Shown piece by piece: positions 24,061 through 32,024 of a stretch of DNA of 64,000 nt; the first letter of the stretch is position 1, and every line of letters starts with the position of its first letter. The DNA is from RPRB01 sp035501615. GTDB taxonomy: Bacteria; Myxococcota; Myxococcia; Myxococcales; Myxococcaceae. The translations under genes were made by a program, and so were the position numbers. The notes under the pieces were generated by a model. It was not told the origin of the DNA. It did no database searches and saw only the letters and a list, made by a program, of their open reading frames with translations. The DNA lies in contig DATJVY010000155.1 in NCBI GenBank assembly GCA_035501615.1, positions 3,245 to 67,244 on the forward strand, read 5' to 3'.

Positions 24061-26187
24061 TCAGGCCGACCGGCGCGCCGACTCCATGTGCTGCGGCAGC
24101 ACCGAGCGGTTCCGGCCGTTTCGCTTGGCGAAGTACAGGCACTGGTCGGCGAGGTCGATGAGCTCCTGCTTGGTGGTCCCGTTCGCCGGCGCCGCGGCGA
24201 TGCCGACCGAGATGGTGATCTGGAGGGGCCCGAGCTCGGTCTGGAACACCCTGGCCTGCACGGCCTCGCGGATGCGCTCGGCGATGACCAGGGCGCCCTT
24301 CCCGTCGGTCTCCGGCATGATGACCGCGAACTCCTCACCTCCGTAGCGAGCGACGAGGTCGGTGTCGCGGGCCTTCTCGCGGAGGATCTGCGCCACGCCC
24401 TTGAGCACCTGGTCCCCGACGGGGTGGCCGTGGGTGTCGTTGACGGCCTTGAAGTGGTCCACGTCGGTGAGGAGCACGGAGCAGGCGCGCCCGTAGCGCC
24501 GGGTCTGGGCCAGGGCCTCCTCCGCGCGTGCCTGGAAGACCCGGTGGTTCAGGAGGCCGGTGAGGCCGTCGGTCGTGGCGAGGCGCTCGGTCTGGTCGAA
24601 GAGCTGCGCGCGGAGCACGGCCTGGCCGGCCTGGAGCGCGATGACCTCGAGCATCCGGAGCGCATCCTCGTCGAGCGAGGCCCGTCGCCGCGCACCCGCG
24701 ACCAGGGTGCCGAGGATGCGGTCCCCTGCCCCCAGGGGGAGAATCTTCAGGGCTCCCAGCCCGCGGAGCCGGGTGTCGTCGTCGAAGACGACCTGGCGGT
24801 CCATCGAGCGGAGCTCGCGGCCGGGCAGCGGCGTCCCGTAGCGGACCACGTTGGCGACCAGGCCGTTGTTGTCGGCGAAGACGCGCCCCTCGAGCGACTT
24901 CCCGGCGGGACTCGCGCCGCTGATCCGCGTCACCCGGTGCTCGCGCTTGCCGTCGTGCTCGGCGACGAGGGTGATGGCCGCGAAGTCGAGCCCGGCGAGC
25001 TGGCGCGCGCCGTCGAGCACCGCGCCGAAGACGGCCTCGAGGTTGCCGGCGCGGTTGAGGTCCTCGATGGCCTTGAAGAACCTGACCTTCTCGTCGCGGG
25101 CCCGGCGGATCTCCACCAGCACGCGCTCGACCTCGATGGCGCGGAGCACCTCGGCGGCGAGCGTCCGGAGGAGCGCCTCGTCCTGGTCCTCGAACGGCAC
25201 GGGCTCCATCCGGTCGGCGACCAGCACGCCGCGGAGCTGTCCGCTGGCCTCGACGAGCGGGACGGCGCAGACGCTCCGGGGATCGGGGCCACCGTCGTAC
25301 CAGGTGACTCCGCGGAGGCCGGAGGGGGACACCATCCGGACCGGCACCGCGCGCTTCAGCACCCCGGCGACGATTCCCTCCCCGGTATGGACCGCGCCGC
25401 GCTGGACCCGCTCGGAGCTGCTTCGACAGTCGTGGAGGACGAGGGTCCGGTCGTCCGGGGCGAGCAGGAACGCGGCGCAGGTGTGGGTCCGGAGGGCGAG
25501 CTCGCCGATCTCGAGCACCGAGCCCACTGCTCCCTCGACCTGCTTCACCGCGGCCAGCATCCACTGGCTTCCGGCGTCGGGAGCGGGCGAGGAGCTGCCG
25601 GCGCTGGCGAGGCGGTAGGTGCGCGCACGCTCCTCGACCTCGCGGATGCGCGCCTTGACCGCCTCCTGCTCGGCGTGGCGGGCCAGAGCGAGCCGGGCGT
25701 TGAGGACCAGGCGGTAGATGGCGGCGAACAGCGCGAGGAACGCGGCGTGGGCGGCGAAGGCGATCCAGCCCGAGCGCAGCGTGAGCAGCGCCTCGAACGT
25801 GAGCGTGAGGCCGAGGAGGAGCGCGGCCGGGAGGGCGTCGAAGAAGCCGACCAGGCCGGCCATGACGACGTAGACCAGCGGATGCACGCCCGGGCCCGCG
25901 AGGGCGACCACGAGGTAGGCGGCCGCGACGAGCGGCGCGCCGAGCTCGAGGTCGTCGCGCACGCGCGGGCGAGCGCTCGCAGGGATGCGCAGGGCGCGGC
26001 GCACGCCGGCGACGCAGAGACCAGCGACCAGCCCGGCGGCCGCAGCCACCTCGTCCCAGCGCGGGTCGGCGACGCCGCGAAGGCGGCCCTGTCCGAGGAG
26101 CCAGGCGACGGCGAGGACCGAGGCGGGGCCGAGGGAGCGGAGGAGCCAGCGCGCGGCGCGTGGCATCCGTGCGGGGCGCGGGCTCAT
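24061..26187 (-). CDS. Membrane diguanylate cyclase with two GAF domains
   Basis: A 708-residue sensor. Residues ~10-170 contain about six hydrophobic segments and form a membrane sensor region of no recognised type. Residues ~205-345 and ~365-530 are two GAF-like domains (HTGEGIVAGVLKRAVPVR and VFADNNGLVANVVRYGTPL mark them). Residues ~540-700 are a GGDEF domain with the active-site motif GGEEF and an I-site RxxD five residues before it (ARDTDLVARYGGEEF). It should therefore make cyclic di-GMP and be product-inhibited. The ATG overlaps the ftsB stop by 4 bases, so it is co-translated with a division protein. Signal unknown. Confidence 0.92.
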   Translation of the reverse strand: MSPRPARMPRAARWLLRSLGPASVLAVAWLLGQGRLRGVADPRWDEVAAAAGLVAGLCVAGVRRALRIPASARPRVRDDLELGAPLVAAAYLVVALAGPGVHPLVYVVMAGLVGFFDALPAALLLGLTLTFEALLTLRSGWIAFAAHAAFLALFAAIYRLVLNARLALARHAEQEAVKARIREVEERARTYRLASAGSSSPAPDAGSQWMLAAVKQVEGAVGSVLEIGELALRTHTCAAFLLAPDDRTLVLHDCRSSSERVQRGAVHTGEGIVAGVLKRAVPVRMVSPSGLRGVTWYDGGPDPRSVCAVPLVEASGQLRGVLVADRMEPVPFEDQDEALLRTLAAEVLRAIEVERVLVEIRRARDEKVRFFKAIEDLNRAGNLEAVFGAVLDGARQLAGLDFAAITLVAEHDGKREHRVTRISGASPAGKSLEGRVFADNNGLVANVVRYGTPLPGRELRSMDRQVVFDDDTRLRGLGALKILPLGAGDRILGTLVAGARRRASLDEDALRMLEVIALQAGQAVLRAQLFDQTERLATTDGLTGLLNHRVFQARAEEALAQTRRYGRACSVLLTDVDHFKAVNDTHGHPVGDQVLKGVAQILREKARDTDLVARYGGEEFAVIMPETDGKGALVIAERIREAVQARVFQTELGPLQITISVGIAAAPANGTTKQELIDLADQCLYFAKRNGRNRSVLPQHMESARRSA

Positions 26188-26462
26188 TCGAGGTGGATGA
26201 CGATCTCGCCCGGCTTCACGAAGCCCAGCTCCTCACGGGCGGCGCGCTCGAGGGCGGCCGGGTCGGTGCGGAGGCCCTCGATCTCGCGGCTGAGGCGGAG
26301 GTTCTCCTCGCGGAGCTGGGCGTTCCGCTGGGCGAGGGCCTCGGCCTGCGCGCGGAGGCGGGCGTGGCGGCGGAATCCACGGGGCTCGAGGGCGCTGACC
26401 AGGGCGAGGACGAGCGACACCGCCGCTGCCAGCCGCCAGCCGTACCGTCGCATCCAGTCCAT
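26184..26462 (-). CDS. FtsB/DivIC-like septum formation protein
   Basis: A 92-residue single-pass membrane protein. One N-terminal transmembrane helix (LAAAVSLVLALVSALEP) is followed by a coiled coil (LRAQAEALAQRNAQLREENLRLSREIEGLR) and a C-terminal EELGFVKPGEIVIHL, the conserved end of FtsB/DivIC proteins. In the family it bridges FtsL and FtsQ in the divisome. I chose the ATG at 26462 (MDWMRRYG), 11 bases after a strong promoter match, rather than an ATG 39 bases upstream that lies within that promoter. It overlaps the diguanylate cyclase gene by 4 bases. Confidence 0.87.
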   Translation of the reverse strand: MDWMRRYGWRLAAAVSLVLALVSALEPRGFRRHARLRAQAEALAQRNAQLREENLRLSREIEGLRTDPAALERAAREELGFVKPGEIVIHLE

Positions 26463-26473
26463 CGCCACACAGG

Positions 26474-26501
26474 ACGGTAGCAGTGGGTCGAGGCCCCGCA
26501 A
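26474..26501 (-). promoter_or_regulatory. Promoter for the ftsB operon
   Basis: Read on the minus strand: TTGCGG (26501-26496), a 16-base spacer ending in TGC, and TACCGT (26479-26474). It lies 11 bases before the ftsB ATG, so the leader would be very short. Confidence 0.5.
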
Positions 26502-26535
26502 GAAAGCCGCAGCGGGCTCGGCAGCTCGATGCGCG

Positions 26536-26615
26536 GGCGAGTGCTGCTCGCCGGATCGTCCGCTCCGTCGGAGCGTGTGGTGGTGGAGCAGCCGGGCCCG
26601 CCGGATCCGGGCGGG
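26536..26615 (-). terminator. Three tandem GC-rich hairpins between tlpA-like gene and ftsB
   Basis: Perfect inverted repeats: CCCGCC/GGCGGG (26597-26602, 26610-26615), CGCTCC/GGAGCG (26561-26566, 26570-26575) and GGCGAG/CTCGCC (26536-26541, 26547-26552). They fill the 193-base gap after the HEAT/fur/TlpA operon and before the ftsB promoter, where a terminator is expected. No U-tracts are present, so the mechanism is uncertain. Confidence 0.4.
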
Positions 26616-26655
26616 AACCGTCGCCGTCGCGGGGCCTCTCGACGCCTCTCTGTTC

Positions 26656-27210
26656 TCACCGCGGGGCGGGCTTCTTCAGCGCCTCGTCGATCAGCGGCTC
26701 CAGGGTCCCCTGCTCCGCCACCCCGGCGTAGACCGTCAGCACCTTCCCGTCCCGGCCGATGATCAGCGTGGTGGGCAGCAGACCGACCCTCCCGAACGCG
26801 GTCTGCCCCGCCCGGAGGGCATCGTCGGCGACGAGCACCGGGTACCGGAGCCCCAGCTGGTCGGCGAACGGCCTCAGGACCTGGGGGCCCTCGAGGTCCA
26901 TCCCCACGGCGATCGCCACCAGCCCGCGCCCCTGCTCGTGGTCGTAGATCTCCTGAAGCCGTGGCGCCGTGGCGATGCAGGGGAAGCACCAGGTGGCGAC
27001 GAACTGCACCACGACGACCTTCCCGCCGAGCTGGCTCCCGTCGAGCCAGCCGCCCCCGAGCACCGGCAGCCTCTGCAGCTCGGCCAGGAAGGGCGAGGCG
27101 TCGACGTGCGGCGGAGGATTGGCGGAGGGGCCAGCGCATCCTCCGGCCGCGAGGCACAGCCCCAGCGCGACCACCGCGCCGGCCATGCGGCGTCCGCTCC
27201 GCCTCCTCAC
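26656..27210 (-). CDS. TlpA-like thioredoxin-fold lipoprotein
   Basis: A 184-residue exported thiol-disulfide protein. The signal peptide ends in a lipobox (GLCLAAGGC, cysteine near residue 25), so it should be lipid-anchored in the periplasm. The redox motif is WCFPC, a CxxC in FVATWCFPCIATAPR. It is followed by the TlpA/AhpC-type VAIAVGMDLEGPQVLRPF insert and the cis-proline loop LLPTTLIIGRDG. Likely roles are reduction of periplasmic disulfides or cytochrome c maturation. The GTG at 27210 overlaps the fur stop (GTGA); an ATG at 27186 is the alternative start. Last gene of the HEAT/fur operon. Confidence 0.88.
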   Translation of the reverse strand: MRRRSGRRMAGAVVALGLCLAAGGCAGPSANPPPHVDASPFLAELQRLPVLGGGWLDGSQLGGKVVVVQFVATWCFPCIATAPRLQEIYDHEQGRGLVAIAVGMDLEGPQVLRPFADQLGLRYPVLVADDALRAGQTAFGRVGLLPTTLIIGRDGKVLTVYAGVAEQGTLEPLIDEALKKPAPR

Positions 27211-27671
27211 GCCCGTGGCGAGTCTCCCCCGGCGATCGCGCGCTGGCAGGACTCGCAGAAGCCGTAGAGCTCCATCTTGTGCGAGGTGACCTGGAAGCCG
27301 TGGTGGCGGGCGACCTTTTCCTGGAGCGCCTCGATGCGGTCGTTCTCGAACTCGACGATGGTTCCGCACCGGGTGCAGATGAGGTGGTCGTGGTGGTGCC
27401 GTCCCACCGCCGCCTCGTAGCGGGTCTGCCCGTCGCCGAAGTTCCGGGCGTGGGCCAGGCCGCACTCGTGGAGCAGCTTCATCGTCCGGTAGACCGTGGC
27501 CACCGACACCTTGGCGTCCTGCTCGCGCACCTTGCTCCAGAGCTCCTCGACCGAGAGGTGGCCGCCGAGCGAGAAGAAGGTGTCGATGATGAGGCTGCGC
27601 TGGCGCGTGCTCTTCAGACCGTGCTCGGCCATGTAGCGGCTCAGGAGCTCGGTCTTGTCGGGGTGGCTCAC
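27207..27671 (-). CDS. Fur-family metal- or peroxide-responsive repressor
   Basis: A 154-residue Fur-family regulator. The N-terminal winged helix includes GLKSTRQRSLIIDTFF and VSVATVYRTMKLL. The metal/dimer domain has VGRHHHDHLICTRCGTIVEFEND and a second CxxC (CESC), so a structural Cys4 zinc site and a His-rich regulatory site are present. Whether it senses Fe, Zn, Mn or peroxide cannot be decided from sequence alone. The GTG start overlaps the upstream HEAT gene stop by 4 bases, and its own stop overlaps the TlpA-like gene. Confidence 0.93.
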   Translation of the reverse strand: MSHPDKTELLSRYMAEHGLKSTRQRSLIIDTFFSLGGHLSVEELWSKVREQDAKVSVATVYRTMKLLHECGLAHARNFGDGQTRYEAAVGRHHHDHLICTRCGTIVEFENDRIEALQEKVARHHGFQVTSHKMELYGFCESCQRAIAGGDSPRA

Positions 27672-28258
27672 GGGTAGCGCCGCCTCCAGGCGTCCACGGC
27701 CCCGGGGACGTCCGGCGACCCGAGATCCACTCCCGTCAGCCGGACGAGCGAGGCGTGCGCCTGGGCACGCACGGTGGGGTCTGGGTCGGAGAGGGCCTGG
27801 ACCAGGGCCGGAACATAGTCCCGCCCCTCGGGGCGGTAGCGCGCCACCTCGGCGGCGAGGGCGCGGATCCTGGGGTTCGGGTCGGCGAGGGCCTGGCCGA
27901 GGGCCGTTCCAGCGGGAACGTACGGGGCCCGCGACGAAGGCAGGAGGAGAAGGAACACCACCACCGCCAGCCCGACCTGGAAAAAGGCCTTTCCGGCCGG
28001 GTACTTGCGCACGCTCGCCAGCCCGAACCGGTACACGGCGAAGCAGCCGACGAAGACGAGAAAGACGAAGGGAGTGACCCGCTCGACGGCGACCGGCAGC
28101 CGGCCCGGAAAGCTGCGCCCGAAGAACGCGAGCCCGGCAGAGGCGACCAGGAGGACGTACAGCGCCACCCCCAGGCCGGGCCCGAGGGGAAGCCCTCCCA
28201 CCGAGGGTGCCGGGACTTGCGAACCTGCACCTCTGCTTAGATTGTGTTCCGGAGTCAT
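27668..28258 (-). CDS. Membrane protein with HEAT-like repeats
   Basis: A 196-residue protein. Residues ~28-105 carry three hydrophobic segments (LGVALYVLLVASAGLAFFG, VTPFVFLVFVGCFAVYRFG, FFQVGLAVVVFLLLLPSS). Residues ~115-180 contain two HEAT-like repeats (ALGQALADPNPRIRALAAEVARY and PALVQALSDPDPTVRAQAHASLVRL). The N-terminus is uncertain: the ATG at 28258 lies close to the divergent promoter, and later GTG codons are possible. It leads a coupled three-gene unit with fur and a TlpA-like lipoprotein. Function unknown. Confidence 0.78.
   Translation of the reverse strand: MTPEHNLSRGAGSQVPAPSVGGLPLGPGLGVALYVLLVASAGLAFFGRSFPGRLPVAVERVTPFVFLVFVGCFAVYRFGLASVRKYPAGKAFFQVGLAVVVFLLLLPSSRAPYVPAGTALGQALADPNPRIRALAAEVARYRPEGRDYVPALVQALSDPDPTVRAQAHASLVRLTGVDLGSPDVPGAVDAWRRRYP
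28216..28243 (+). promoter_or_regulatory. Promoter candidate for the Fis-like gene
   Basis: CTTGCG (28216-28221), a 16-base spacer, TAGATT (28238-28243) preceded by TGCT. It overlaps the 5' end of the divergent HEAT gene and lies 72 bases before the ATG at 28316. Confidence 0.4.
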
Positions 28259-28315
28259 CGAAACCGACCGTGGCGCCCCGTCTCCGGGATGCTACTGGTC
28301 CCATCCGACCCCTTC

Positions 28316-29470
28316 ATGGCGTCCTGGGAACGCAAACGCCAGCCTGACGACGTGCCGACGCCCGTGGCCGTTGCCGTGTCCGACTTCTGCCGGCGCGCGG
28401 GAGCTCCGGCGTCGCCGCACGCGGTGCGACAGGCGCTCTCCGTGGTCGCCGAGCCGGACGACTTCCGCGTCCGCGCCGTGACCGACGGAGAGCCGCCTGC
28501 CCGCCCACTCGGCCCGTTCGCGGTGGTGGACGTCGCGCGCGGGACGCCGGTGGAGACCGCGAGTCTCCGCGAGCGGTCCGGCTACTACGCGCTGGTCGAG
28601 GAGATGCTCAGGCTCCAGGACGCGCAGCCCCGCGCGGACACCGAGGCGCGCGCCGCGCCGCCGCGCGCGGTGGCAGCTCCCGCCGAGCCGCCGGCCCAGC
28701 GGGTCGAGGAGGCGCCCCCCGCCTCCCGCGCACGGGAGTCAGGCCACGACGCCACCCGCCCCGCGTCGGTCGCCGAGCGGATCGCCCCGCGCCGCCGGTC
28801 TGCACAGCCTCCGGCTCCGCCCCGGGGGCGCTTCACGCAGGTCGAGACTCAGCGTGCGCCGCTCGACTCCCTGGAAGGGCCCGAGGGCCGGACCATCCTG
28901 GAAGCTCTCCTCGGCCAGCACGACCACCGGCCGGCGCTGCTCCGCGCGCTCGCGCAGGGGTACGCCGGCCACCGGGGGGCCGAGCCGACCGCTCCCGAGC
29001 TGGACGCGCTCCTCGAGGGCCACGGGCTCCTGGGGGCGGCCGAGACCCGCGAGCGCGAGCTCATCCTCGCGGCGCTCTCCGAGCACCGGGGTGCGCTCGG
29101 CCGGGTGGCCTGGGTGCTCGGGCTGAGGGGGGCCGAGCTCGGGACGCTCGTCACCCGGCTCGGGCTCGGTGCCGAGGTGGATCGCATCCGGGAGCGCTTC
29201 CGCCGGGAGACGCTCGCCCCGACCAGCTGGACGGCCAGGCTCGACCTGCTCGGGCGGCGCAAGTACCTCGAGGACCTCGGGGTGGCGCGTGAGTTCGAGG
29301 AGCGGCTGCGCGCCGACCTGGTGCGCGAGCTCCAGGGGCCAGCGCCCGACGGCGGCGAGGGGCCGGAGGCGCTCGCCCGCCGCCTCTCGGTCTCGCCCAC
29401 GCTCGTCCACCGCGCGCTCGAGCGGCTCGGTCTTCTCTCCGAGGCGAACGCCTCGACCCCCCTCCCCTGA
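28316..29470 (+). CDS. Fis-type helix-turn-helix protein with unknown N-terminus
   Basis: A 384-residue protein I do not recognise as a whole. Residues 1-95 form a compact domain of unknown type. Residues ~100-180 are low-complexity Ala/Pro/Arg. Residues ~185-300 include a Fis-like DNA-binding segment (ERELILAALSEHRGALGRVAWVLG then GAELGTLVTRLGL), like the C-terminal domain of NtrC-type activators, but no AAA+ ATPase is present. The C-terminal ~90 residues are helical and end with a second possible helix-turn-helix (EALARRLSVSPTLVHRALERLGLL). It may be a DNA-binding regulator. The ATG at 28316 (MASWERKR) is preferred over an ATG 72 bases upstream near the promoter. Confidence 0.7.
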   Translation: MASWERKRQPDDVPTPVAVAVSDFCRRAGAPASPHAVRQALSVVAEPDDFRVRAVTDGEPPARPLGPFAVVDVARGTPVETASLRERSGYYALVEEMLRLQDAQPRADTEARAAPPRAVAAPAEPPAQRVEEAPPASRARESGHDATRPASVAERIAPRRRSAQPPAPPRGRFTQVETQRAPLDSLEGPEGRTILEALLGQHDHRPALLRALAQGYAGHRGAEPTAPELDALLEGHGLLGAAETRERELILAALSEHRGALGRVAWVLGLRGAELGTLVTRLGLGAEVDRIRERFRRETLAPTSWTARLDLLGRRKYLEDLGVAREFEERLRADLVRELQGPAPDGGEGPEALARRLSVSPTLVHRALERLGLLSEANASTPLP

Positions 29471-29475
29471 TCTCC

Positions 29476-29850
29476 ATGCCCATCTACGAATACGAATGCA
29501 GTCAGTGCCACGCGACCTCGGATGCGCTCCAGAAGGTGAACGACCCCGCTCCGGAGACCTGCCCGCGCTGCGGCGCTCGGAACACCCTGTCCCGGCTCCT
29601 GAGCCGCACGAGCTTCGTCCTCAAGGGCGGCGGCTGGTACGCCGACCTCTACTCGTCCAGCAAGGGGAAGCCCGACGCCGGCGAGGCGAAGCCCGCGGCC
29701 AAGGCGGACGGCGCACCGGCGGCGACGCCCGCCAGCAGCGGCTCGAGCTCCGGCAGCTCGGAGTCCGGCTCCAGCTCGAGCTCCGGCTCGAGCTCGTCCG
29801 GAAGCGGGCCGGTGAACTCGGCTCCGAAGGTCGCCGCCGCCAAGGCGTGA
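29476..29850 (+). CDS. FmdB-family zinc-ribbon protein
   Basis: A 124-residue protein. Residues 1-52 are a typical FmdB/CxxC zinc ribbon: MPIYEYECSQCHA, then CPRCGA and LSRLLSRTSFVLKGGGWY. The rest is a serine/glycine-rich tail (SSGSSSGSSESGSSSSSGSS), likely unstructured. FmdB domains occur in many small proteins of unclear function, often regarded as regulatory. It begins 5 bases after the Fis-like gene stop and 2 bases separate it from the next lipoprotein gene, so the three probably form an operon. Confidence 0.88.
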   Translation: MPIYEYECSQCHATSDALQKVNDPAPETCPRCGARNTLSRLLSRTSFVLKGGGWYADLYSSSKGKPDAGEAKPAAKADGAPAATPASSGSSSGSSESGSSSSSGSSSSGSGPVNSAPKVAAAKA

Positions 29851-29852
29851 GC

Positions 29853-30554
29853 ATGGGGGAGCGCCGGAGAGCGGGACTGCTGCTCGCCGCGCTCCTCGCC
29901 GGCTGCAGCGGGCACAGCGCGATGGGGATCGACGGGCGGGAGGCCGTGCTCCGCGAGATTCGCTCCTCCCCGGCACGCTGGCTCGCGGTCTCCTGCGTCC
30001 GGGTGCACCTGGACGCGAGCCCGGGGCGCACGTTCGTGCTCGGAGGCCCGCTGGAGGAGCAGGACCCGGGCTGGCCCGGGCGGAGCGAGGGTGTCCTTCC
30101 CGCCGGCACGCCCGTGCAGCTGCTCGACGTCTCGTTCCCCGGCGCCGAGGCTCGCGCCGCGCGACCGGAGGGGACGCCCCGGGACCAGATCTGGGTGCGC
30201 CTCGGGCTGCCTGGGGGATCCACCGCGATCCTCCCCCTTCCCGACCGGCCTCGCTCCGAGCAGGAGTTCTGGGCCACCCTCGGGCAGTGGGTGAGCGGGC
30301 TCGACCCCGCGCTGCAGACCACCGGCTGGAACGACGCGGTCGTGGAGGCGGTGCGCACCCGCCACACCGTCATCGAGATGCCGGAGGCGGCGGTCGTCGC
30401 TGCCTGGGGCCCCCCGGAGCGCAGGGAGCAGCGCTTCGAGGCCGGCGCACGGCACGAGACCTGGACCTGGCCGGGGGGCGCGCGGCGGGCCGAGCTGCGC
30501 GACGGGCAGCTGGTCGAGTCGCGGGCGCCGGACGCTACCGGAACCGTCCCCTGA
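29853..30554 (+). CDS. Lipoprotein of unknown function
   Basis: A 233-residue lipoprotein. The signal GLLLAALLAGC gives a lipid-modified cysteine near residue 18. The mature region is mixed alpha/beta (WLAVSCVRVHLDASPG, GTPVQLLDVSFPG, DQIWVRLGLPGGSTAILPLP) and contains a later segment (VIEMPEAAVVAAWGPPERRE then ETWTWPGGARRAEL) resembling SmpA/OmlA-like outer-membrane lipoproteins, where a similar GxPxxRxxxxxG pattern precedes a WxY/WxW strand. That likeness is only suggestive. The start is 2 bases after the FmdB gene. The 3' end overlaps the convergent PHP gene by 20 bases. Confidence 0.75.
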   Translation: MGERRRAGLLLAALLAGCSGHSAMGIDGREAVLREIRSSPARWLAVSCVRVHLDASPGRTFVLGGPLEEQDPGWPGRSEGVLPAGTPVQLLDVSFPGAEARAARPEGTPRDQIWVRLGLPGGSTAILPLPDRPRSEQEFWATLGQWVSGLDPALQTTGWNDAVVEAVRTRHTVIEMPEAAVVAAWGPPERREQRFEAGARHETWTWPGGARRAELRDGQLVESRAPDATGTVP

Positions 30555-31254
30555 ATCCCTTCTTCTTCCGGGGGCGCTCCTGCTCGCGGGCCTCCCCGGG
30601 ACGTCCGAGCCTGGGCAGCTCGCCCACCATCACCGGCCAGTAGGCCTTGCCGCGGAGGGCGCCGAGGAGCTCGGCCTGGTTCGCCGGCCGGTCCCGGAAG
30701 AAGGTCGCGCCCCGGCCCACCTCGTCGAGCGTCAGCTTGGCGTCGCTCCCGCCCACGCAGGGGAGGCCGAGCTTCTCGGAGGCCTCCACGGCCAGGTCGT
30801 TCGCCGGCTGGCGGACACGGGCGTTGTACCCCTCGATGGCCGAGAGCCCCTCCATGCCCAGCACCTGGTCGAGCGCGGGTGTGGGGAAGTCTCGGTCGTA
30901 GGGCCGCGCGGCCACCACCACCGCTCCGAGCGAGAGCACCTTGGGGATGCACTCGACGGCACTCCAGGGCTTCTCCCGGTTGCTGCCCCAGAGCTGGACC
31001 GGCTCCGGCGCCTGCTCCGGCCGGGGGAAGAAGCAGAGGAACTGGCCGCGGTCGGTCGCCAGCTCCAGGCCCACGAAGATGCGCAGCGGCGTCTTGGGCT
31101 GGAGGTCGAAGAGCTCCTCGCAGCCGTCCTGGGTGTTGGTCTCGGTGAAGGCGACTCCCTCGAGGCCGAGGGAAGCGGCCCGCTCGAGGACGGCGCGGGG
31201 CTCGAGGTTGCAGCCCCGCGAGAGGTGGCTGTGGACGTGGAGGTCGATGAGCAT
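30535..31254 (-). CDS. PHP-domain phosphoesterase-like protein
   Basis: A 239-residue PHP-domain protein. The N-terminal metal motif is DLHVHSHLSRG, followed by AFTETN (normally TDH), a Glu-containing FVGLELATDRG, and VGGSDAK near 185, where DAH is usual. Several expected histidines are changed, so catalytic activity is uncertain. The C-terminal tail is very basic (RPRKKKGFRGRFR) and might bind nucleic acid. Relatives include DNA polymerase-associated exonucleases and histidinol phosphatases. It is a single gene with a TAGCCG element about 25 bases upstream; its end overlaps the convergent lipoprotein gene. Confidence 0.82.
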   Translation of the reverse strand: MLIDLHVHSHLSRGCNLEPRAVLERAASLGLEGVAFTETNTQDGCEELFDLQPKTPLRIFVGLELATDRGQFLCFFPRPEQAPEPVQLWGSNREKPWSAVECIPKVLSLGAVVVAARPYDRDFPTPALDQVLGMEGLSAIEGYNARVRQPANDLAVEASEKLGLPCVGGSDAKLTLDEVGRGATFFRDRPANQAELLGALRGKAYWPVMVGELPRLGRPGEAREQERPRKKKGFRGRFR

Positions 31255-31307
31255 GGGGTGCAGGAGGGCCCGCGGCTAGCACGGACCTGCGCCCCGGGTC
31301 GAGCCGT

Positions 31308-31568
31308 TCAGGCGAGGGCCGTGGGGTACAAGGGGATCGGCGCCCGGAGCTCCTCCTTCGTCCGGATGAGGTAGCCCATCAGCATGAGCGAGGAGCCGTT
31401 CTGGAGGGCGCGCTCGGGGTCCCGGGCGATGAGCGTCGCGCTGTAGGACATGAAGAACTGCGCCAGCTCCTCTCCGGCCTCCCGGGCGATGAGCGCGTGG
31501 AGCTGTCTGGGGTCCATGCGCTGGATCTCCTGGATGAAACGAACCGCCGCGTCTTTCTTGGAGTTCAA
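31308..31568 (-). CDS. Small helical protein
   Basis: An 86-residue protein of unknown function, soluble and mostly helical (AAVRFIQEIQRMDPRQLHAL, REAGEELAQFFMSYSATLI, ERALQNGSSLMLMGYLIRT). The composition is strongly protein-like. The start is uncertain: a TTG at 31568 lies at the beginning of the protein-like part, and an ATG at 31516 would give a 69-residue form. It is divergent from the small gene at 31702. Confidence 0.6.
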   Translation of the reverse strand: MNSKKDAAVRFIQEIQRMDPRQLHALIAREAGEELAQFFMSYSATLIARDPERALQNGSSLMLMGYLIRTKEELRAPIPLYPTALA

Positions 31569-31701
31569 GACTCGCCCTCGCCCCGCCGCCCTCCATCGAG
31601 GGTGGTCATGCCCCCCGGTGCGCGCCACCGTCTTTGACACCCCTTCCGCCTGCATGCCATACAACCAGGCGGGCGGCGGTCCTCCGGGGAGGGGGCGGCG
31701 C

Positions 31702-31905
31702 ATGTTCACGGGCGTGAAGGTGTTCTCGGCCACCAAGGCTCGGGAGCGGGAGGAGCTCGGCGAGAACGTCACCCGCTGGCTCAAGAGCAACGCCGACCTG
31801 GAAGTCGTGGACCGGGTCGTCTGCCAGTCGAGCGACAACGAGTTCCACTGCTACTCGCTGGTCCTCTTCTACCGGGACCGGCCCAAGAGCGAGCCCCGCG
31901 GCTGA
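31702..31905 (+). CDS. Small conserved-looking protein
   Basis: A 67-residue protein with mixed alpha/beta pattern (FTGVKVFSATKAREREELGENV then WLKSNADLEVVDRVVCQSSD and HCYSLVLFYRD). GGGGAGGGGG just upstream gives a good ribosome-binding site for the ATG at 31702. The final strand pattern resembles small ferredoxin-like folds. Function unknown. No partner gene beyond the divergent small helical protein. Confidence 0.65.
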   Translation: MFTGVKVFSATKAREREELGENVTRWLKSNADLEVVDRVVCQSSDNEFHCYSLVLFYRDRPKSEPRG

Positions 31906-32024
31906 GGCGTCCGGGGGAGGCGGCTGGAGTCGAGGACCTGGTGCGTCCGGTGGATGGTCCGCAACGAGCGGTCGTCCGGAAGCAAGGACGGGCGCGCACG
32001 GGGCGTCCTAGGCTCGCCCACTCC

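Noticed and set aside
23998..27267. A 1089-residue plus-strand open frame
   Set aside because: It is antisense to a diguanylate cyclase, ftsB and tlpA-like genes and has no recognisable motif.
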